From assembly GCA_020635995.1 (NCBI GenBank), contig JACJYS010000004.1, positions 238,452-302,451 on the forward strand: 64,000 nt of DNA, written 5' to 3'. The position numbers were made by a program, and so were the translations under genes. Below, piece after piece: positions 17,176 to 25,369 of this stretch (position 1 is its first letter; each line of letters begins with the position of its first letter). The notes beneath the pieces are model-generated. The model was not told the origin of the DNA. It did not search any database and saw nothing but the letters and a program-made list of their open reading frames with translations. The stretch is from Chitinophagales bacterium (GTDB taxonomy: Bacteria; Bacteroidota; Bacteroidia; Chitinophagales; UBA8649).

Positions 17176-18413
17176 AAATCAATTCTATATTCTTTAATTT
17201 TTCTGTACAATGTTCTTTCAGAAATTCCTAATTCTTCAGCCGCATCTTTTCTTTTTCCATTATATTTTTCTAATGATTTTACTATCATTGTCTTTTCCAT
17301 ATCGGCTAAAGAAAGGCTCTCTTCTATTTCTTCACTTTCTAAAAAATCATCTTTACTATTAATAACAACGGCTTGTTTATTTGGTGTATTATTAGGCTCT
17401 TGAAAATGATATTTCTGCGGTGTTCCCGATAACTCATTTATTTGATGATTGGTTTCTATTCCTATATCTTTTAAATCATCTGTAGAAAAATTGTTTGATT
17501 TTGCCATTTGCAATACAAATTGCTTTAAATCGTTCATGTCTTTTTTTAAGTCAAACATTACTTTATACAAAATTTCTCTTTCGCTTATGCTTGTTGAGCT
17601 ATCATCATAAAGCTGAGGCAGGTTTCTGTGGTGCATATCCGGAATAAAACGGCTAAGAGTTTCGGCATTTATTTCTTTATTATCGCTTAAAATGGTGGCT
17701 TGTTCTGCTATATTTTTAAGCTGACGAACATTGCCCGGCCAGTTGTATTGTAGTAATAATTGCTTTGCATCTTCAGAAAGTCTGATATTTTCCATTCTAT
17801 TTTTTTCGGCAAAATCTGACGAAAATTTTCTGAACAAAAGTTCTATATCATTGCCTCTATCTCTTAGCGGTGGCGTTTCTATTTGCACGGTACAAAGTCT
17901 GTAATATAAATCTTCTCTAAATTTTCCTTTTTTAATATCGTTGAGTAGATTTTTATTAGTGGCGGCTACTACTCTCACGTCTGTTTTTTGCTCTTTAGAA
18001 GAACCTACTTTTATAAATTCTCCTGTTTCTAAAACTCTCAGTAAACGAGCTTGAGTATCAACGGGCATTTCGCCTATTTCATCTAAAAATATGGTGCCGC
18101 CATCTACGGTTTCAAAATAACCTTTACGCTTGTCATTAGCTCCTGTAAAAGCTCCTTTTTCGTGTCCAAAAAGTTCAGAATCTATAGTGCCTTCAGGTAT
18201 AGCACCGCAGTTTACGGCTATAAATTTATTGTGTTTTCGGCTACTTAGCTGGTGTATTATTTGAGAAAAAACTTCTTTTCCTGTTCCACTTTCTCCTGCT
18301 ATTAATACCGATAAATTTGTAGGAGCTACTCGCTCTGCTATGCTTATGGCATAGTTTAGTGCAGGCGAGTTTCCTACTATTCCAAATCGTTGTTTTATGC
18401 TTTGTATTGACAT
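17172..18413 (-). CDS. Sigma-54 interacting transcriptional activator without receiver domain
   Basis: The 413-residue protein is an AAA+ enhancer-binding activator that opens RpoN-dependent promoters. Walker A is GESGTGKE (residues 40-47), the sigma-54-contact loop GAFTGA is at 87-92, Walker B GGTIFLDEIGEM follows, and VRVVAATNKNL and the R-finger region are present. A Fis-type helix-turn-helix (KRKDAAEELGISERTLYRKIKEY) ends the protein. There is no N-terminal receiver or sensor, only about 15 residues before the AAA+ domain, so control must come from another protein or from its level. In this phylum it usually follows miaB directly; here an ATPase/PIN-like pair intervenes. Confidence 0.93.
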   Translation of the reverse strand: MSIQSIKQRFGIVGNSPALNYAISIAERVAPTNLSVLIAGESGTGKEVFSQIIHQLSSRKHNKFIAVNCGAIPEGTIDSELFGHEKGAFTGANDKRKGYFETVDGGTIFLDEIGEMPVDTQARLLRVLETGEFIKVGSSKEQKTDVRVVAATNKNLLNDIKKGKFREDLYYRLCTVQIETPPLRDRGNDIELLFRKFSSDFAEKNRMENIRLSEDAKQLLLQYNWPGNVRQLKNIAEQATILSDNKEINAETLSRFIPDMHHRNLPQLYDDSSTSISEREILYKVMFDLKKDMNDLKQFVLQMAKSNNFSTDDLKDIGIETNHQINELSGTPQKYHFQEPNNTPNKQAVVINSKDDFLESEEIEESLSLADMEKTMIVKSLEKYNGKRKDAAEELGISERTLYRKIKEYRIDL

Positions 18414-18438
18414 TTTATTATTTCATTTCTTTGCTTTC

Positions 18439-18465
18439 AAAATCCTCATCATTGATGAGGATTTT
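18439..18465 (-). terminator. Hairpin terminator of the ATPase/PIN-like pair
   Basis: AAAATCCTCATCA (18439-18451) and its perfect complement (18453-18465) flank a one-base centre. The hairpin begins one base beyond the stop codon of the PIN-like gene. On the minus strand it reads into T-rich sequence. It separates the pair from the sigma-54 activator gene, which then needs its own promoter. Confidence 0.85.
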
Positions 18466-18466
18466 G

Positions 18467-18928
18467 TTATTTATAATCTAATTCACTTGGTTTCTTTGCC
18501 GTTTCAGTAGTAAATCCAGGAAAATTATCTAAATCATACTTAAATTTTTTATCTAAAGTTATTGCCATTTTTCTGTCAGACATTAACACGATAGGAATAT
18601 GATTTTGATCTTTTTGATTACTTCTTAGTTTCAACTTTTTTGTATAATATTTATCTTGAAAAGACTTTATTTCAATATTCTTAAATTCGTTTGTTCTTTT
18701 TTGATTTCTCATTAATTCAATGATTACTGAAATATTTTGTTTATATGAAAAATCGGATGTACTAATATACTCTACAATTAATTTTTGAGATAAAACAAGT
18801 ACAGCACATTTATCTATGTTTTTTTCATCAAATTGTATTAACCAATCTTTTAATTCCCTATACTCTTCAGATAAAGGATTTGTTAAATTTTTAGCAATAT
18901 TATTATCAATAAAAATATCTTTTCTCAT
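18467..18928 (-). CDS. PIN-like small protein, partner of AAA ATPase
   Basis: The protein has 153 residues and no signal peptide. The pattern fits a PIN-type metal-dependent nuclease: FIDNNIAKNL (Asp8), LVLSQKLIVEYIS (Glu53), KDQNHIPIVLMSDRKMAITLDKKF (Asp107, Asp118, Asp126) and the terminal DLDNFPG. These are acidic residues at the expected spacing, with a strand before each. The assignment is from pattern alone; family placement needs a profile search. The ATG is one base after the ATPase stop, so the two are translationally coupled. This suggests an ATPase-gated effector, probably RNA- or DNA-cleaving, of the kind seen in phage-defence modules. It is not a gene family I can name. Confidence 0.55.
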   Translation of the reverse strand: MRKDIFIDNNIAKNLTNPLSEEYRELKDWLIQFDEKNIDKCAVLVLSQKLIVEYISTSDFSYKQNISVIIELMRNQKRTNEFKNIEIKSFQDKYYTKKLKLRSNQKDQNHIPIVLMSDRKMAITLDKKFKYDLDNFPGFTTETAKKPSELDYK

Positions 18929-18929
18929 T

Positions 18930-20108
18930 CTATTCCATGGCTTTAGCCGCTATATTCATTACATCCATCATATAGGTATTGAAAAAGTCTTTAGGAGCAT
19001 TTTCAATTCTACCGTTTTTTGTTAATTTTATTTCAGTAATATTAGATTTACTACCGTCATTTTCAAAATAATATACTTTTACATCTTCAGTATTTATTTT
19101 ACCTTCTACAATATTTAAGCGAAGCCTATTTAAAATATGTTCACTATGAGTTTCTATAATATAATTTTTATTGGATTCTAAAACGTTTTTTACCATATAA
19201 TCACTAAAATTAGCTTGAATATTAGGATGTAAGTGAATTTCAGGTTGAGAAACGGCTAAAGTAGATTTTTCGCCTAACTGCAAATCTGCCACTACAATTG
19301 GTAAAAACTGGCTAATCCCAAAACCTACATCACTCAATGCTGAATAAGAATTCCCTCTTTTTGGTTTTACTCTAAGTTCATATCTACCACCTTGAATTTC
19401 GTTCAACTTTAAATTATGTAATAAGTTTAAATCGCGTAAAACAGCAACTAATTCTCTAAATTTATCATATTTATTCAACTTCCAATTTCTTATTTGTTCC
19501 AAATAATTTTCACCAAATTTTTGAATCTCAACCGTACGTTGATTTTTTTGATAGTAAGTTCTTTCAGGAAATAACCTATATGAAGATATAAAATTAAATT
19601 TATTAGTATAAGCTTTCCATAATATATTTTCAAGATAAAAAAGTTCGTCAACATTGTCAAAATCTTTATTTTTAATATCTGATTCAAAAGGTCTTGCAAA
19701 AATATCTGAATATATTTTTTTATATTCCTTATTTAATGTTATAATTTTATTTTTATTTAAATCTATATTATAAAGATTTGTTGATGCCTCTTTAACGAAA
19801 TTATCTTTAAAAACAAGTTTTCTAAGAGCTCTATCATCTTTAAATTCTCTTATATTTAGACTTATTTCTACCAATTTATTTTCATCATGATTATATACAA
19901 TTTCTTTAAAATCTCCCAAGTCAACATATTTGTCATTATAGTTAAACTCCAATGGAAATGCATTTGATTGAAACGCAACCAAAATAGCATTCAGCAGTGA
20001 ACTTTTACCACTACTATTTGCTCCTAATAGCAAAGTGATTTTACCAAAATCAACATCAACCTGCTCAAAGCATTTGAAATTCTTTAAACTTAATCCTCTA
20101 ATTATCAT
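18930..20108 (-). CDS. AAA family ATPase (SMC/ABC-type, DUF3696-like C-terminus)
   Basis: The 392-residue protein starts MIIRGLSLKNFKCFEQVDVDFG, the usual opening of RecF/OLD-like ATPases. Walker A is GANSSGKS (residues 29-36). A signature-like segment LSDVGFGISQFLPIVV lies near residue 280, a Walker-B-type AVSQPEIHLHP follows, and THSEHILNRLR gives the switch histidine. The C-terminal GRIENAPKDFFNTYM resembles DUF3696. The central approximately 150 residues are AT-rich in codon use and variable. It starts 24 bases after the miaB stop and is followed one base later by the PIN-like gene. Defence ATPases such as AbiEii, PARIS and Septu have comparable architecture but different partners. Confidence 0.8.
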   Translation of the reverse strand: MIIRGLSLKNFKCFEQVDVDFGKITLLLGANSSGKSSLLNAILVAFQSNAFPLEFNYNDKYVDLGDFKEIVYNHDENKLVEISLNIREFKDDRALRKLVFKDNFVKEASTNLYNIDLNKNKIITLNKEYKKIYSDIFARPFESDIKNKDFDNVDELFYLENILWKAYTNKFNFISSYRLFPERTYYQKNQRTVEIQKFGENYLEQIRNWKLNKYDKFRELVAVLRDLNLLHNLKLNEIQGGRYELRVKPKRGNSYSALSDVGFGISQFLPIVVADLQLGEKSTLAVSQPEIHLHPNIQANFSDYMVKNVLESNKNYIIETHSEHILNRLRLNIVEGKINTEDVKVYYFENDGSKSNITEIKLTKNGRIENAPKDFFNTYMMDVMNIAAKAME

Positions 20109-20132
20109 ATCATTATCTATTCTTCAATTTAA

Positions 20133-21617
20133 TTATCCTACCACCTCCCCTATCAAAACAGCCGTGGTACAATCTGTAATTTTAACATCTACATAGTCGC
20201 CAGGCTTTAAATTTCCTTTAGGGAAAATAACCATTTTATTATGGTCGTTTCTTCCACATAAATCTTCATCACTTTTTTTAGATGGTTTTTCTACTAAAAC
20301 TTTAAAAACTTTACCTAAATCTTTTTGATTACTAATTAATGAATGTTTGTTTTGTAGTTCTATTATTTCTGCCAATCTTCTTTTCTTTACTTCTAAAGGT
20401 ATATCATCTTCATAGCGTTTAGCCGCTAATGTTCCCGGTCTTTCCGAATAGAAAAACATATACGACATATCATATTTCACTTCTTCCATTAAGCTTAAAG
20501 TATCTTGATGTTGCTCTTCTGTTTCTCCACAAAACCCCGCTATTATATCGGACGAAATGCCACAATCCGGTACTATCTTTTTAATAGCGTCTATTCTGTT
20601 CATATACCATTCACGGTCATAAGTTCTATTCATCCGTTCCAGCACATCGCTATTGCCACTTTGTACAGGTAGGTGTACATAATTGCATATATTTTCATAT
20701 TTTGCCATAGTGTGTAGCACATCATCTGTCATATCTTTTGGGTGCGATGTTGAAAAACGAACACGTAAATCAGGTGCAACTTGTGCAACAGCTTCTAACA
20801 AATTAGCAAAATTAAATACTTCATCAGAGTACTTTAGCTCAATAAGTTTTTTACCTCTAATTTTTTCGTCATCACTCCATCTATAAGAATCAACGTTTTG
20901 CCCTAATAAAGTAACTTCTTTATAGCCTTTACTATATAAATCTCTAATTTCGGCTAAAATACTTTCCGGATTTCGGCTTCTCTCTCGCCCTCTGGTGTGT
21001 GGCACTACGCAAAATGAACACATATTATCGCAACCTCTTGTTATAGAAACAAAAGCATTTACACCATTAGATGCTAAACGCACAGGAGTAATATCTGCAT
21101 ACGTTTCATCTCTTGATAAAAGTACATTTACACCTTTCTGTCCTGTTTCTGCTTCGTTTATTAAACCGGGCAAACTTCTGTATGCATCTGGGCCTACGAC
21201 AATATCTACTAATTTTTCTTCTTCTAAAAATTGGTCTTTCAGCCTTTCTGCCATGCACCCAAGCACGCCTATAACAGCACCTTTGTTGCGTTTTTTTATT
21301 ACTTTAAAATGATTCAATCTATTACGCACAGTTTGCTCCGCTTTTTCTCTAACAGAACAAGTATTTACAAACACTACATCTGCTTCATTAAAATCTTTGG
21401 TAGCGTCATAGCCTTCTCCTGCTAAAATGGAGGCAACTACTTCGCTATCTGCAAAATTCATAGCACAGCCATAGCTTTCTATATAATATTTTTTGCCATT
21501 ACTTTTTACATTTTCAGGACGCTGCATTTGAGTAGCATTTCCTTGCTTACTCTCGTCCATTTCTTTAGTTTTTAGCTCAAACGGTATTTTATTATTGTAT
21601 AATTCCGACATCTTCAA
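20133..21617 (-). CDS. miaB: tRNA-2-methylthio-N6-dimethylallyladenosine synthase
   Basis: The radical-SAM methylthiotransferase modifies A37 of tRNAs that read codons beginning with U. The 494-residue protein has an N-terminal UPF0004 domain (YYIESYGCAMNFADSE, NTCSVREKAEQ, GVLGCMAERLKD: three cluster cysteines), the radical-SAM domain (ITRGCDNMCSFCVVPHTRGRERSR, LLGQNVDSY, VHLPVQSGNSDVLERMNR) and a C-terminal TRAM domain (KVLVEKPSKKSDEDLCGRNDHNK, GDYVDVKITDCTTAVLIGEV). Two in-frame ATGs, at residues 1 and 3, could each be the start. An extended approximately 40-residue leader precedes the first domain. Confidence 0.96.
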   Translation of the reverse strand: MKMSELYNNKIPFELKTKEMDESKQGNATQMQRPENVKSNGKKYYIESYGCAMNFADSEVVASILAGEGYDATKDFNEADVVFVNTCSVREKAEQTVRNRLNHFKVIKKRNKGAVIGVLGCMAERLKDQFLEEEKLVDIVVGPDAYRSLPGLINEAETGQKGVNVLLSRDETYADITPVRLASNGVNAFVSITRGCDNMCSFCVVPHTRGRERSRNPESILAEIRDLYSKGYKEVTLLGQNVDSYRWSDDEKIRGKKLIELKYSDEVFNFANLLEAVAQVAPDLRVRFSTSHPKDMTDDVLHTMAKYENICNYVHLPVQSGNSDVLERMNRTYDREWYMNRIDAIKKIVPDCGISSDIIAGFCGETEEQHQDTLSLMEEVKYDMSYMFFYSERPGTLAAKRYEDDIPLEVKKRRLAEIIELQNKHSLISNQKDLGKVFKVLVEKPSKKSDEDLCGRNDHNKMVIFPKGNLKPGDYVDVKITDCTTAVLIGEVVG

Positions 21618-21631
21618 AAAAAATTGAAAAG

Positions 21632-21639
21632 CAAAGATA
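21632..21639 (-). promoter_or_regulatory. -7 promoter box of miaB
   Basis: Reads TATCTTTG on the minus strand, 14 bases before the miaB start. No TTG at the -33 position. Confidence 0.5.
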
Positions 21640-21754
21640 TAAAATAGAAAAGAATAACTGACACTTTGACAGTTAAATATTAACTTTTAAAAGCTTCATT
21701 ACATAATTTAACTTATTACAAGACATTTTATATAGTTGGTTTAACATAAAACAT

Positions 21755-21762
21755 TATTTTTG
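21755..21762 (+). promoter_or_regulatory. -7 promoter box of lepB
   Basis: TATTTTTG matches TAnnTTTG and ends 21 bases before the ATG at 21784. A TTG at 21736-21738 gives a 16-base spacer, slightly shorter than the usual 17-23. Confidence 0.5.
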
Positions 21763-21783
21763 CAAGGTTAATAATAAAATTTT

Positions 21784-23358
21784 ATGATTTATATAATTGT
21801 AGCCATACTACTTTTAATTGGATATTTAGCCGGTTTATATTTGTGGTTTGAAAAAGCGGGAGTTGCCGGCTGGAAAGCTTTAGTGCCTTATTTAAGAATA
21901 AAAAACTGGATAGAATTGACCGACAAACCTAAATGGTTTATTTGGGGAAGTTTTGTACCTGTTTTAAATTTATTTATTTATACCAATTTAATAGGAGAAA
22001 CCAGTGATACGTACCGCAGACATTCATTTTGGGAGCATAGTGTAGCTATAGTTTTTGGATTCTTCTGGTTGCCTTATTTGGGATTAAATAAAGATGAAAA
22101 ATACTACGGACCTAAAGGCGAAACCGATGGTTATAAGAAACCAAAAAAATCTAAAGTAAGAGAATGGGCAGATGCTATTATATTTGCCATATTTGCTGCT
22201 TATTTTATCCGTACTTTTATTTTTGAAATATATGCCATACCTACATCCAGCATGGAAGGCACGCTACGTGTAGGCGATGTGCTGGTAGTTAGCAAATTTC
22301 ATTATGGAAGCAGAATACCCAATACGCCTATAGCTTTTCCTTTGGTGCACCACAGTTTTCCTAAAATTTTAGGAGGCACAAAATCTTATTTAGAATGGAT
22401 AAAACTGCCGTATAAAAGACTACCTAAAATACAGAATGTTAAAAGAAATGACATGGTGGTTTTTAACTTTCCGGCTAATGATACTACTACTAAAGAATAC
22501 GACAGTGCCTTGCCTTACTACGATTTAGTACGTAGAGCAGAACTGGAAGGAGCACCCAACCCAAGGGAAGCTGTAAAAGAACAATATACAGTAGTATATA
22601 GACCTGTAGATAAAAGAGAAAACTACATAAAAAGATGTGTAGGTTTGCCGGGGGATACACTACAAATAAAAGGAGGAACATTATTTATAAATGGCGAAAA
22701 AGCTTATTTGCCTGAAAATGCACAGTTTAGATATTTAGTTACCACTAATGGCTCTCCTATTTCTAATGATGAATTTTATAAAGTAGATATAACAGAATTT
22801 AATCCCATACAAGGTATAAATAATGCTTATGAAATATATACTTCTGCCGGGAAAGCCGAAAAATTAAAACTTTATTCGCAGGTTAATGAGGTAAAACCAT
22901 TTTTTCATAATGCAGAAAGTGATTATGCTTATTATGAATACACTTACTACCCTTACAATAAAGATTTTAAATGGAATGTAGATAATTATGGTCCTATTAT
23001 AATACCTAAAAAAGGAATGACCGTAGAACTAAATAAACATAATTATTTACTTTACCAAAGATGTATAAGAGTGTATGAAAACAATACTTTAGAAATTAAA
23101 AACGGGCAAGCTATTTTAAATGGCAGTCCTGTAAAAGAATATACTTTTAAAATGGACTACTATTGGATGATGGGAGATAACCGCCACCGTTCGCAAGACT
23201 CAAGATATTGGGGTTTTGTGCCGGAAGACCATATTGTAGGCAAAGCATGGTTTTTAGTAGCTTCTTACAGTAAAGAAAATAGTTTCTTACGTTTAAATAG
23301 ATTTTTTAGAGGCATACATAGTAACTGGGCTCCAAAAGATAAAAAGTTTACGGAGTAG
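21784..23358 (+). CDS. lepB: Signal peptidase I
   Basis: The inner-membrane Ser/Lys protease removes Sec and Tat signal peptides. The 524-residue form is long for the family because of a Bacteroidota-type N-terminal membrane part (DUF5684-like, about residues 1-110, three hydrophobic segments) and a large insert between the catalytic boxes. The catalytic serine is in PTSSMEGTL (Ser156) and the lysine in NYIKRCVGLPGDTLQI. The C-terminal box YWMMGDNRHRSQDSRYWGFVPEDHIVGKA is complete, so the enzyme should be active. It serves the many signal-peptide proteins encoded in this window. A MntA/HepT pair follows 41 bases later. Confidence 0.95.
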   Translation: MIYIIVAILLLIGYLAGLYLWFEKAGVAGWKALVPYLRIKNWIELTDKPKWFIWGSFVPVLNLFIYTNLIGETSDTYRRHSFWEHSVAIVFGFFWLPYLGLNKDEKYYGPKGETDGYKKPKKSKVREWADAIIFAIFAAYFIRTFIFEIYAIPTSSMEGTLRVGDVLVVSKFHYGSRIPNTPIAFPLVHHSFPKILGGTKSYLEWIKLPYKRLPKIQNVKRNDMVVFNFPANDTTTKEYDSALPYYDLVRRAELEGAPNPREAVKEQYTVVYRPVDKRENYIKRCVGLPGDTLQIKGGTLFINGEKAYLPENAQFRYLVTTNGSPISNDEFYKVDITEFNPIQGINNAYEIYTSAGKAEKLKLYSQVNEVKPFFHNAESDYAYYEYTYYPYNKDFKWNVDNYGPIIIPKKGMTVELNKHNYLLYQRCIRVYENNTLEIKNGQAILNGSPVKEYTFKMDYYWMMGDNRHRSQDSRYWGFVPEDHIVGKAWFLVASYSKENSFLRLNRFFRGIHSNWAPKDKKFTE

Positions 23359-23399
23359 TAAGAAAAAAGTATTATATTTGGTATAATAAAGTATGAGCC

Positions 23400-23708
23400 A
23401 TGAATAAGTTAATTTATAGCAAGATAGATAAGCTTAAAGAACTTTGTAAAAAATATGACGTACAGACTATGTATATTTTTGGTTCAGCTTGTACTCAAAG
23501 TTTTAATGATGAAAGTGATATTGATATTTTAATTTCTTTTAAGAAGAATATTTCAATTGAAAGATACACTGACAATTACTTTAATTTACATTACAAATTA
23601 GAAGAATTGTTTAATAGAAAAATAGATTTAATAACAGAAAACTCACTTTCAAATCCTTATCTAATTGAGAGTATTGAAGAAAATAAACAATTGCTATATG
23701 CAGCGTAA
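23400..23708 (+). CDS. mntA: MntA-type nucleotidyltransferase antitoxin
   Basis: The 102-residue protein is a minimal nucleotidyltransferase. The GSx10DxD motif is present as GSACTQSFNDESDID (Gly28, Ser29, Asp40, Asp42). Proteins of this class AMPylate a HepT-type toxin and block it. Its 3' end overlaps the next gene by 11 bases, the usual layout with the HEPN toxin second. It lies between lepB and tRNA-Arg. Lower confidence applies to the symbol, since the family includes other short nucleotidyltransferases. Confidence 0.85.
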   Translation: MNKLIYSKIDKLKELCKKYDVQTMYIFGSACTQSFNDESDIDILISFKKNISIERYTDNYFNLHYKLEELFNRKIDLITENSLSNPYLIESIEENKQLLYAA

Positions 23709-24039
23709 AATTCTCAAATACTTATATGATATACAAGAGTCTATAGGTTCTATTTACGATTATCTTGATAATAGAATGGATTTTAATGATTATGAATCAA
23801 ATAAGTTATTGAGGAGAGCTGTTGAAAGAGAATTAGAAATTATAGGAGAAGCAACAAATAGAATATTAAAAATTAACGCAGAAATTAATATTTCTAATTC
23901 AAAAAGAATAGTAAGTCTAAGAAATTGGGTAATACATGGCTACGATAAGGTTGATGATGTCATTATTTGGGGGATTCTTTCTAAAGATTTGCCTTTGTTA
24001 AAAAATCAAATTAATGACCTAATCTCAAAAATGAAATAA
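23698..24039 (+). CDS. hepT: HepT-type HEPN toxin (DUF86)
   Basis: The 113-residue helical HEPN ribonuclease starts at the internal ATG at 23698, which puts its start inside the end of mntA. The catalytic RX4HXY motif is RNWVIHGY (Arg75, His80, Tyr82), and Tyr82 is the residue expected to be AMPylated by the partner. The conserved ERELEIIGEA helix is present at residues 43-52. Both the toxin motif and the antitoxin motif are intact, so the pair should be functional. A hairpin terminator follows directly, then tRNA-Arg on the other strand. Confidence 0.87.
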   Translation: MQRKILKYLYDIQESIGSIYDYLDNRMDFNDYESNKLLRRAVERELEIIGEATNRILKINAEINISNSKRIVSLRNWVIHGYDKVDDVIIWGILSKDLPLLKNQINDLISKMK

Positions 24040-24043
24040 AAAA

Positions 24044-24069
24044 ATCCCACCAAGTATTTTTGGTGGGAT
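24044..24069 (+). terminator. Hairpin terminator of mntA-hepT
   Basis: ATCCCACCA (24044-24052) pairs with TGGTGGGAT (24061-24069), with A's before and a T7 run after (to 24075). It ends one base short of the tRNA gene's 3' flank, so the same structure may also stop tRNA-Arg transcription from the other strand. Confidence 0.87.
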
Positions 24070-24076
24070 TTTTTTG

Positions 24077-24150
24077 TGACTCTGCAGGGATTCGAACCCC
24101 GAACCTCTTCGGCCGTAACGAAGTGCTCTATCCAGTTAAGCTACAGAGCC
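24077..24150 (-). tRNA. tRNA-Arg (anticodon ACG)
   Basis: The 74-base minus-strand gene folds as a cloverleaf. The acceptor stem GGCTCTG pairs with CAGAGTC (one G-U), discriminator A. The D arm contains AGCTTAACTGGATAGAGC, the anticodon stem CTTCG/CGAAG holds the loop TTACGGC with anticodon ACG, and the T arm contains GGTTCGAATCC. The CCA end is not encoded. In bacteria the A of ACG is normally edited to inosine to read CGU, CGC and CGA. It is flanked by two toxin-antitoxin pairs. Confidence 0.95.
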
Positions 24151-24209
24151 ATTTTTTAATGGAGTGCAAATATATAAAACATTAACTAAATTATTTGTTT
24201 CCTTTCAGT

Positions 24210-24491
24210 TTATTTGTCAAAATAATGCCCTTTTGCAGAAACTACATAAACCAAAACTTTTTCATCTTCAATTTTATAAATAATTCTATCTTTTTTATTG
24301 ATTCTTCTACTCCAAAAACCTTTTAAACTATACTTTAAAAGTTCAGGTTTTCCAATACCTTCATACGGATGTAATTCCAATTCTTTAAAAATAGAAGCTA
24401 TTTTTCTTAAATCAGATTTATTTCCAGCTTTTTTATGCTGAAGCAATTCCTTATAAGCACTTTCAGAAACTTTTACTTGATACTTTGCCAT
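24210..24491 (-). CDS. YoeB/Txe-type mRNA interferase toxin
   Basis: The 93-residue RelE-superfamily toxin has the YoeB pattern HPYEGIGKPELLKYSLKGFWSRRINKKDRIIYKIE...AKGHYF. Expected catalytic positions are present: Glu50 (KPE), Arg62/63 and the C-terminal His89-Tyr90. It should cleave mRNA on the ribosome. The antitoxin gene lies immediately upstream on the same strand with a 19-base overlap, typical of such pairs. It sits on the far side of tRNA-Arg from the mntA-hepT pair. Confidence 0.88.
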   Translation of the reverse strand: MAKYQVKVSESAYKELLQHKKAGNKSDLRKIASIFKELELHPYEGIGKPELLKYSLKGFWSRRINKKDRIIYKIEDEKVLVYVVSAKGHYFDK

Positions 24492-24673
24492 ATATCAGAA
24501 GCATTTACTTCTATAAATTTCTCTTCTTCTATACGCCTTTCTAACTCAGCTATGAAATCCTTAGCAACTTTATCTTCACCCTTAATTTCAAAAATTCCCA
24601 ATGTTAAAATGAAATCAATAGTCTTTTTGGCTAACTTATTTTTTGGATTATATTTTAATGTTATGGTTGCCAT
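24473..24673 (-). CDS. Antitoxin partner of YoeB (DUF2683-like)
   Basis: The 66-residue protein has an N-terminal strand ATITLKYNPKNKLAKKTIDFILTLG, a pattern of DUF2683 antitoxin-like proteins, and an acidic helical tail ELERRIEEEKFIEVNASDIWQSIK that would bind the toxin. Its 3' end overlaps the YoeB gene by 19 bases. It is not a typical YefM/Phd antitoxin, which is a common variation in Bacteroidota. It likely autoregulates the pair. Confidence 0.7.
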   Translation of the reverse strand: MATITLKYNPKNKLAKKTIDFILTLGIFEIKGEDKVAKDFIAELERRIEEEKFIEVNASDIWQSIK

Positions 24674-24732
24674 AATATATGTAAAACTATATTTTTAACA
24701 CTAAATATACAAAATTACATGAGTAAAAGTTC

Positions 24733-25359
24733 TTAAATTTTATACAAAATGGTATTCAACCCATAATAAAAACGAGAATAAGCTTTATTACCAAAAGTTT
24801 CTACCCATATTTGTTCAAACTGAGAATTATTAATAGTATTCATAGCTATTTGAGTTGAAGGCTTGCTCACTTTTTTTACTAAATTAAGGAAATTCTGCTG
24901 GATAAATTTATCGGGAACTTTTAAATCGGTAAATAAATCTATAAAAATGTAGTCGTATTTTTTTTGGCAATTAGTTAAATACAAAATAGCATCTTGTGTA
25001 AAAACTTGCAATTCTACTCCTTCCATTTTAAAATGCTCATTATAAATTTGAAGCATAACATTATCTATCTCTACGCCATCTATACGGCAGTCTATTTTTT
25101 GTTCTTTGCATAAAATAGTGGCTATACTTCCTGCTCCAAAGCCTAAAATCAGCACCTCTTTTTTGCCTTCCTCAAATGTAAACTCATCAATTACTTTTCT
25201 AAATAATTTATGTAAACTCCCGTAAGAATAATTAGCATTTTTAGCATCTACAACCAGTTGTCCATTTTGCAAACTCAACTCTAAAACACCATTGTATTTT
25301 GAGCTATATTTTTGAATAATAATAGGATAAAAATAACTGATTAGCTTCTTGAAAAACAT
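24733..25359 (-). CDS. Spermidine-synthase-like methyltransferase
   Basis: The 208-residue protein has a Rossmann-like SAM/decarboxy-SAM fold: VLILGFGAGSIATILCKEQ (glycine motif I), IDGVEIDNVMLQIYNEHF (acidic loop), FTQDAILYL and YDYIFIDLFTDLKVPDKFI. It lacks the N-terminal beta domain of true spermidine synthases. It is best read as a small methyltransferase of the spermidine-synthase superfamily of unknown substrate. It follows the MerR gene by 10 bases on the same strand and is probably co-transcribed with it. Confidence 0.8.
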   Translation of the reverse strand: MFFKKLISYFYPIIIQKYSSKYNGVLELSLQNGQLVVDAKNANYSYGSLHKLFRKVIDEFTFEEGKKEVLILGFGAGSIATILCKEQKIDCRIDGVEIDNVMLQIYNEHFKMEGVELQVFTQDAILYLTNCQKKYDYIFIDLFTDLKVPDKFIQQNFLNLVKKVSKPSTQIAMNTINNSQFEQIWVETFGNKAYSRFYYGLNTILYKI

Positions 25360-25369
25360 TGTATAATGT

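Noticed and set aside
24077..24150. Duplicated tRNA 3' end marking an integrated island
   Set aside because: I searched nearby sequence by eye and found no second copy of the tRNA 3' end, and no integrase gene is present.
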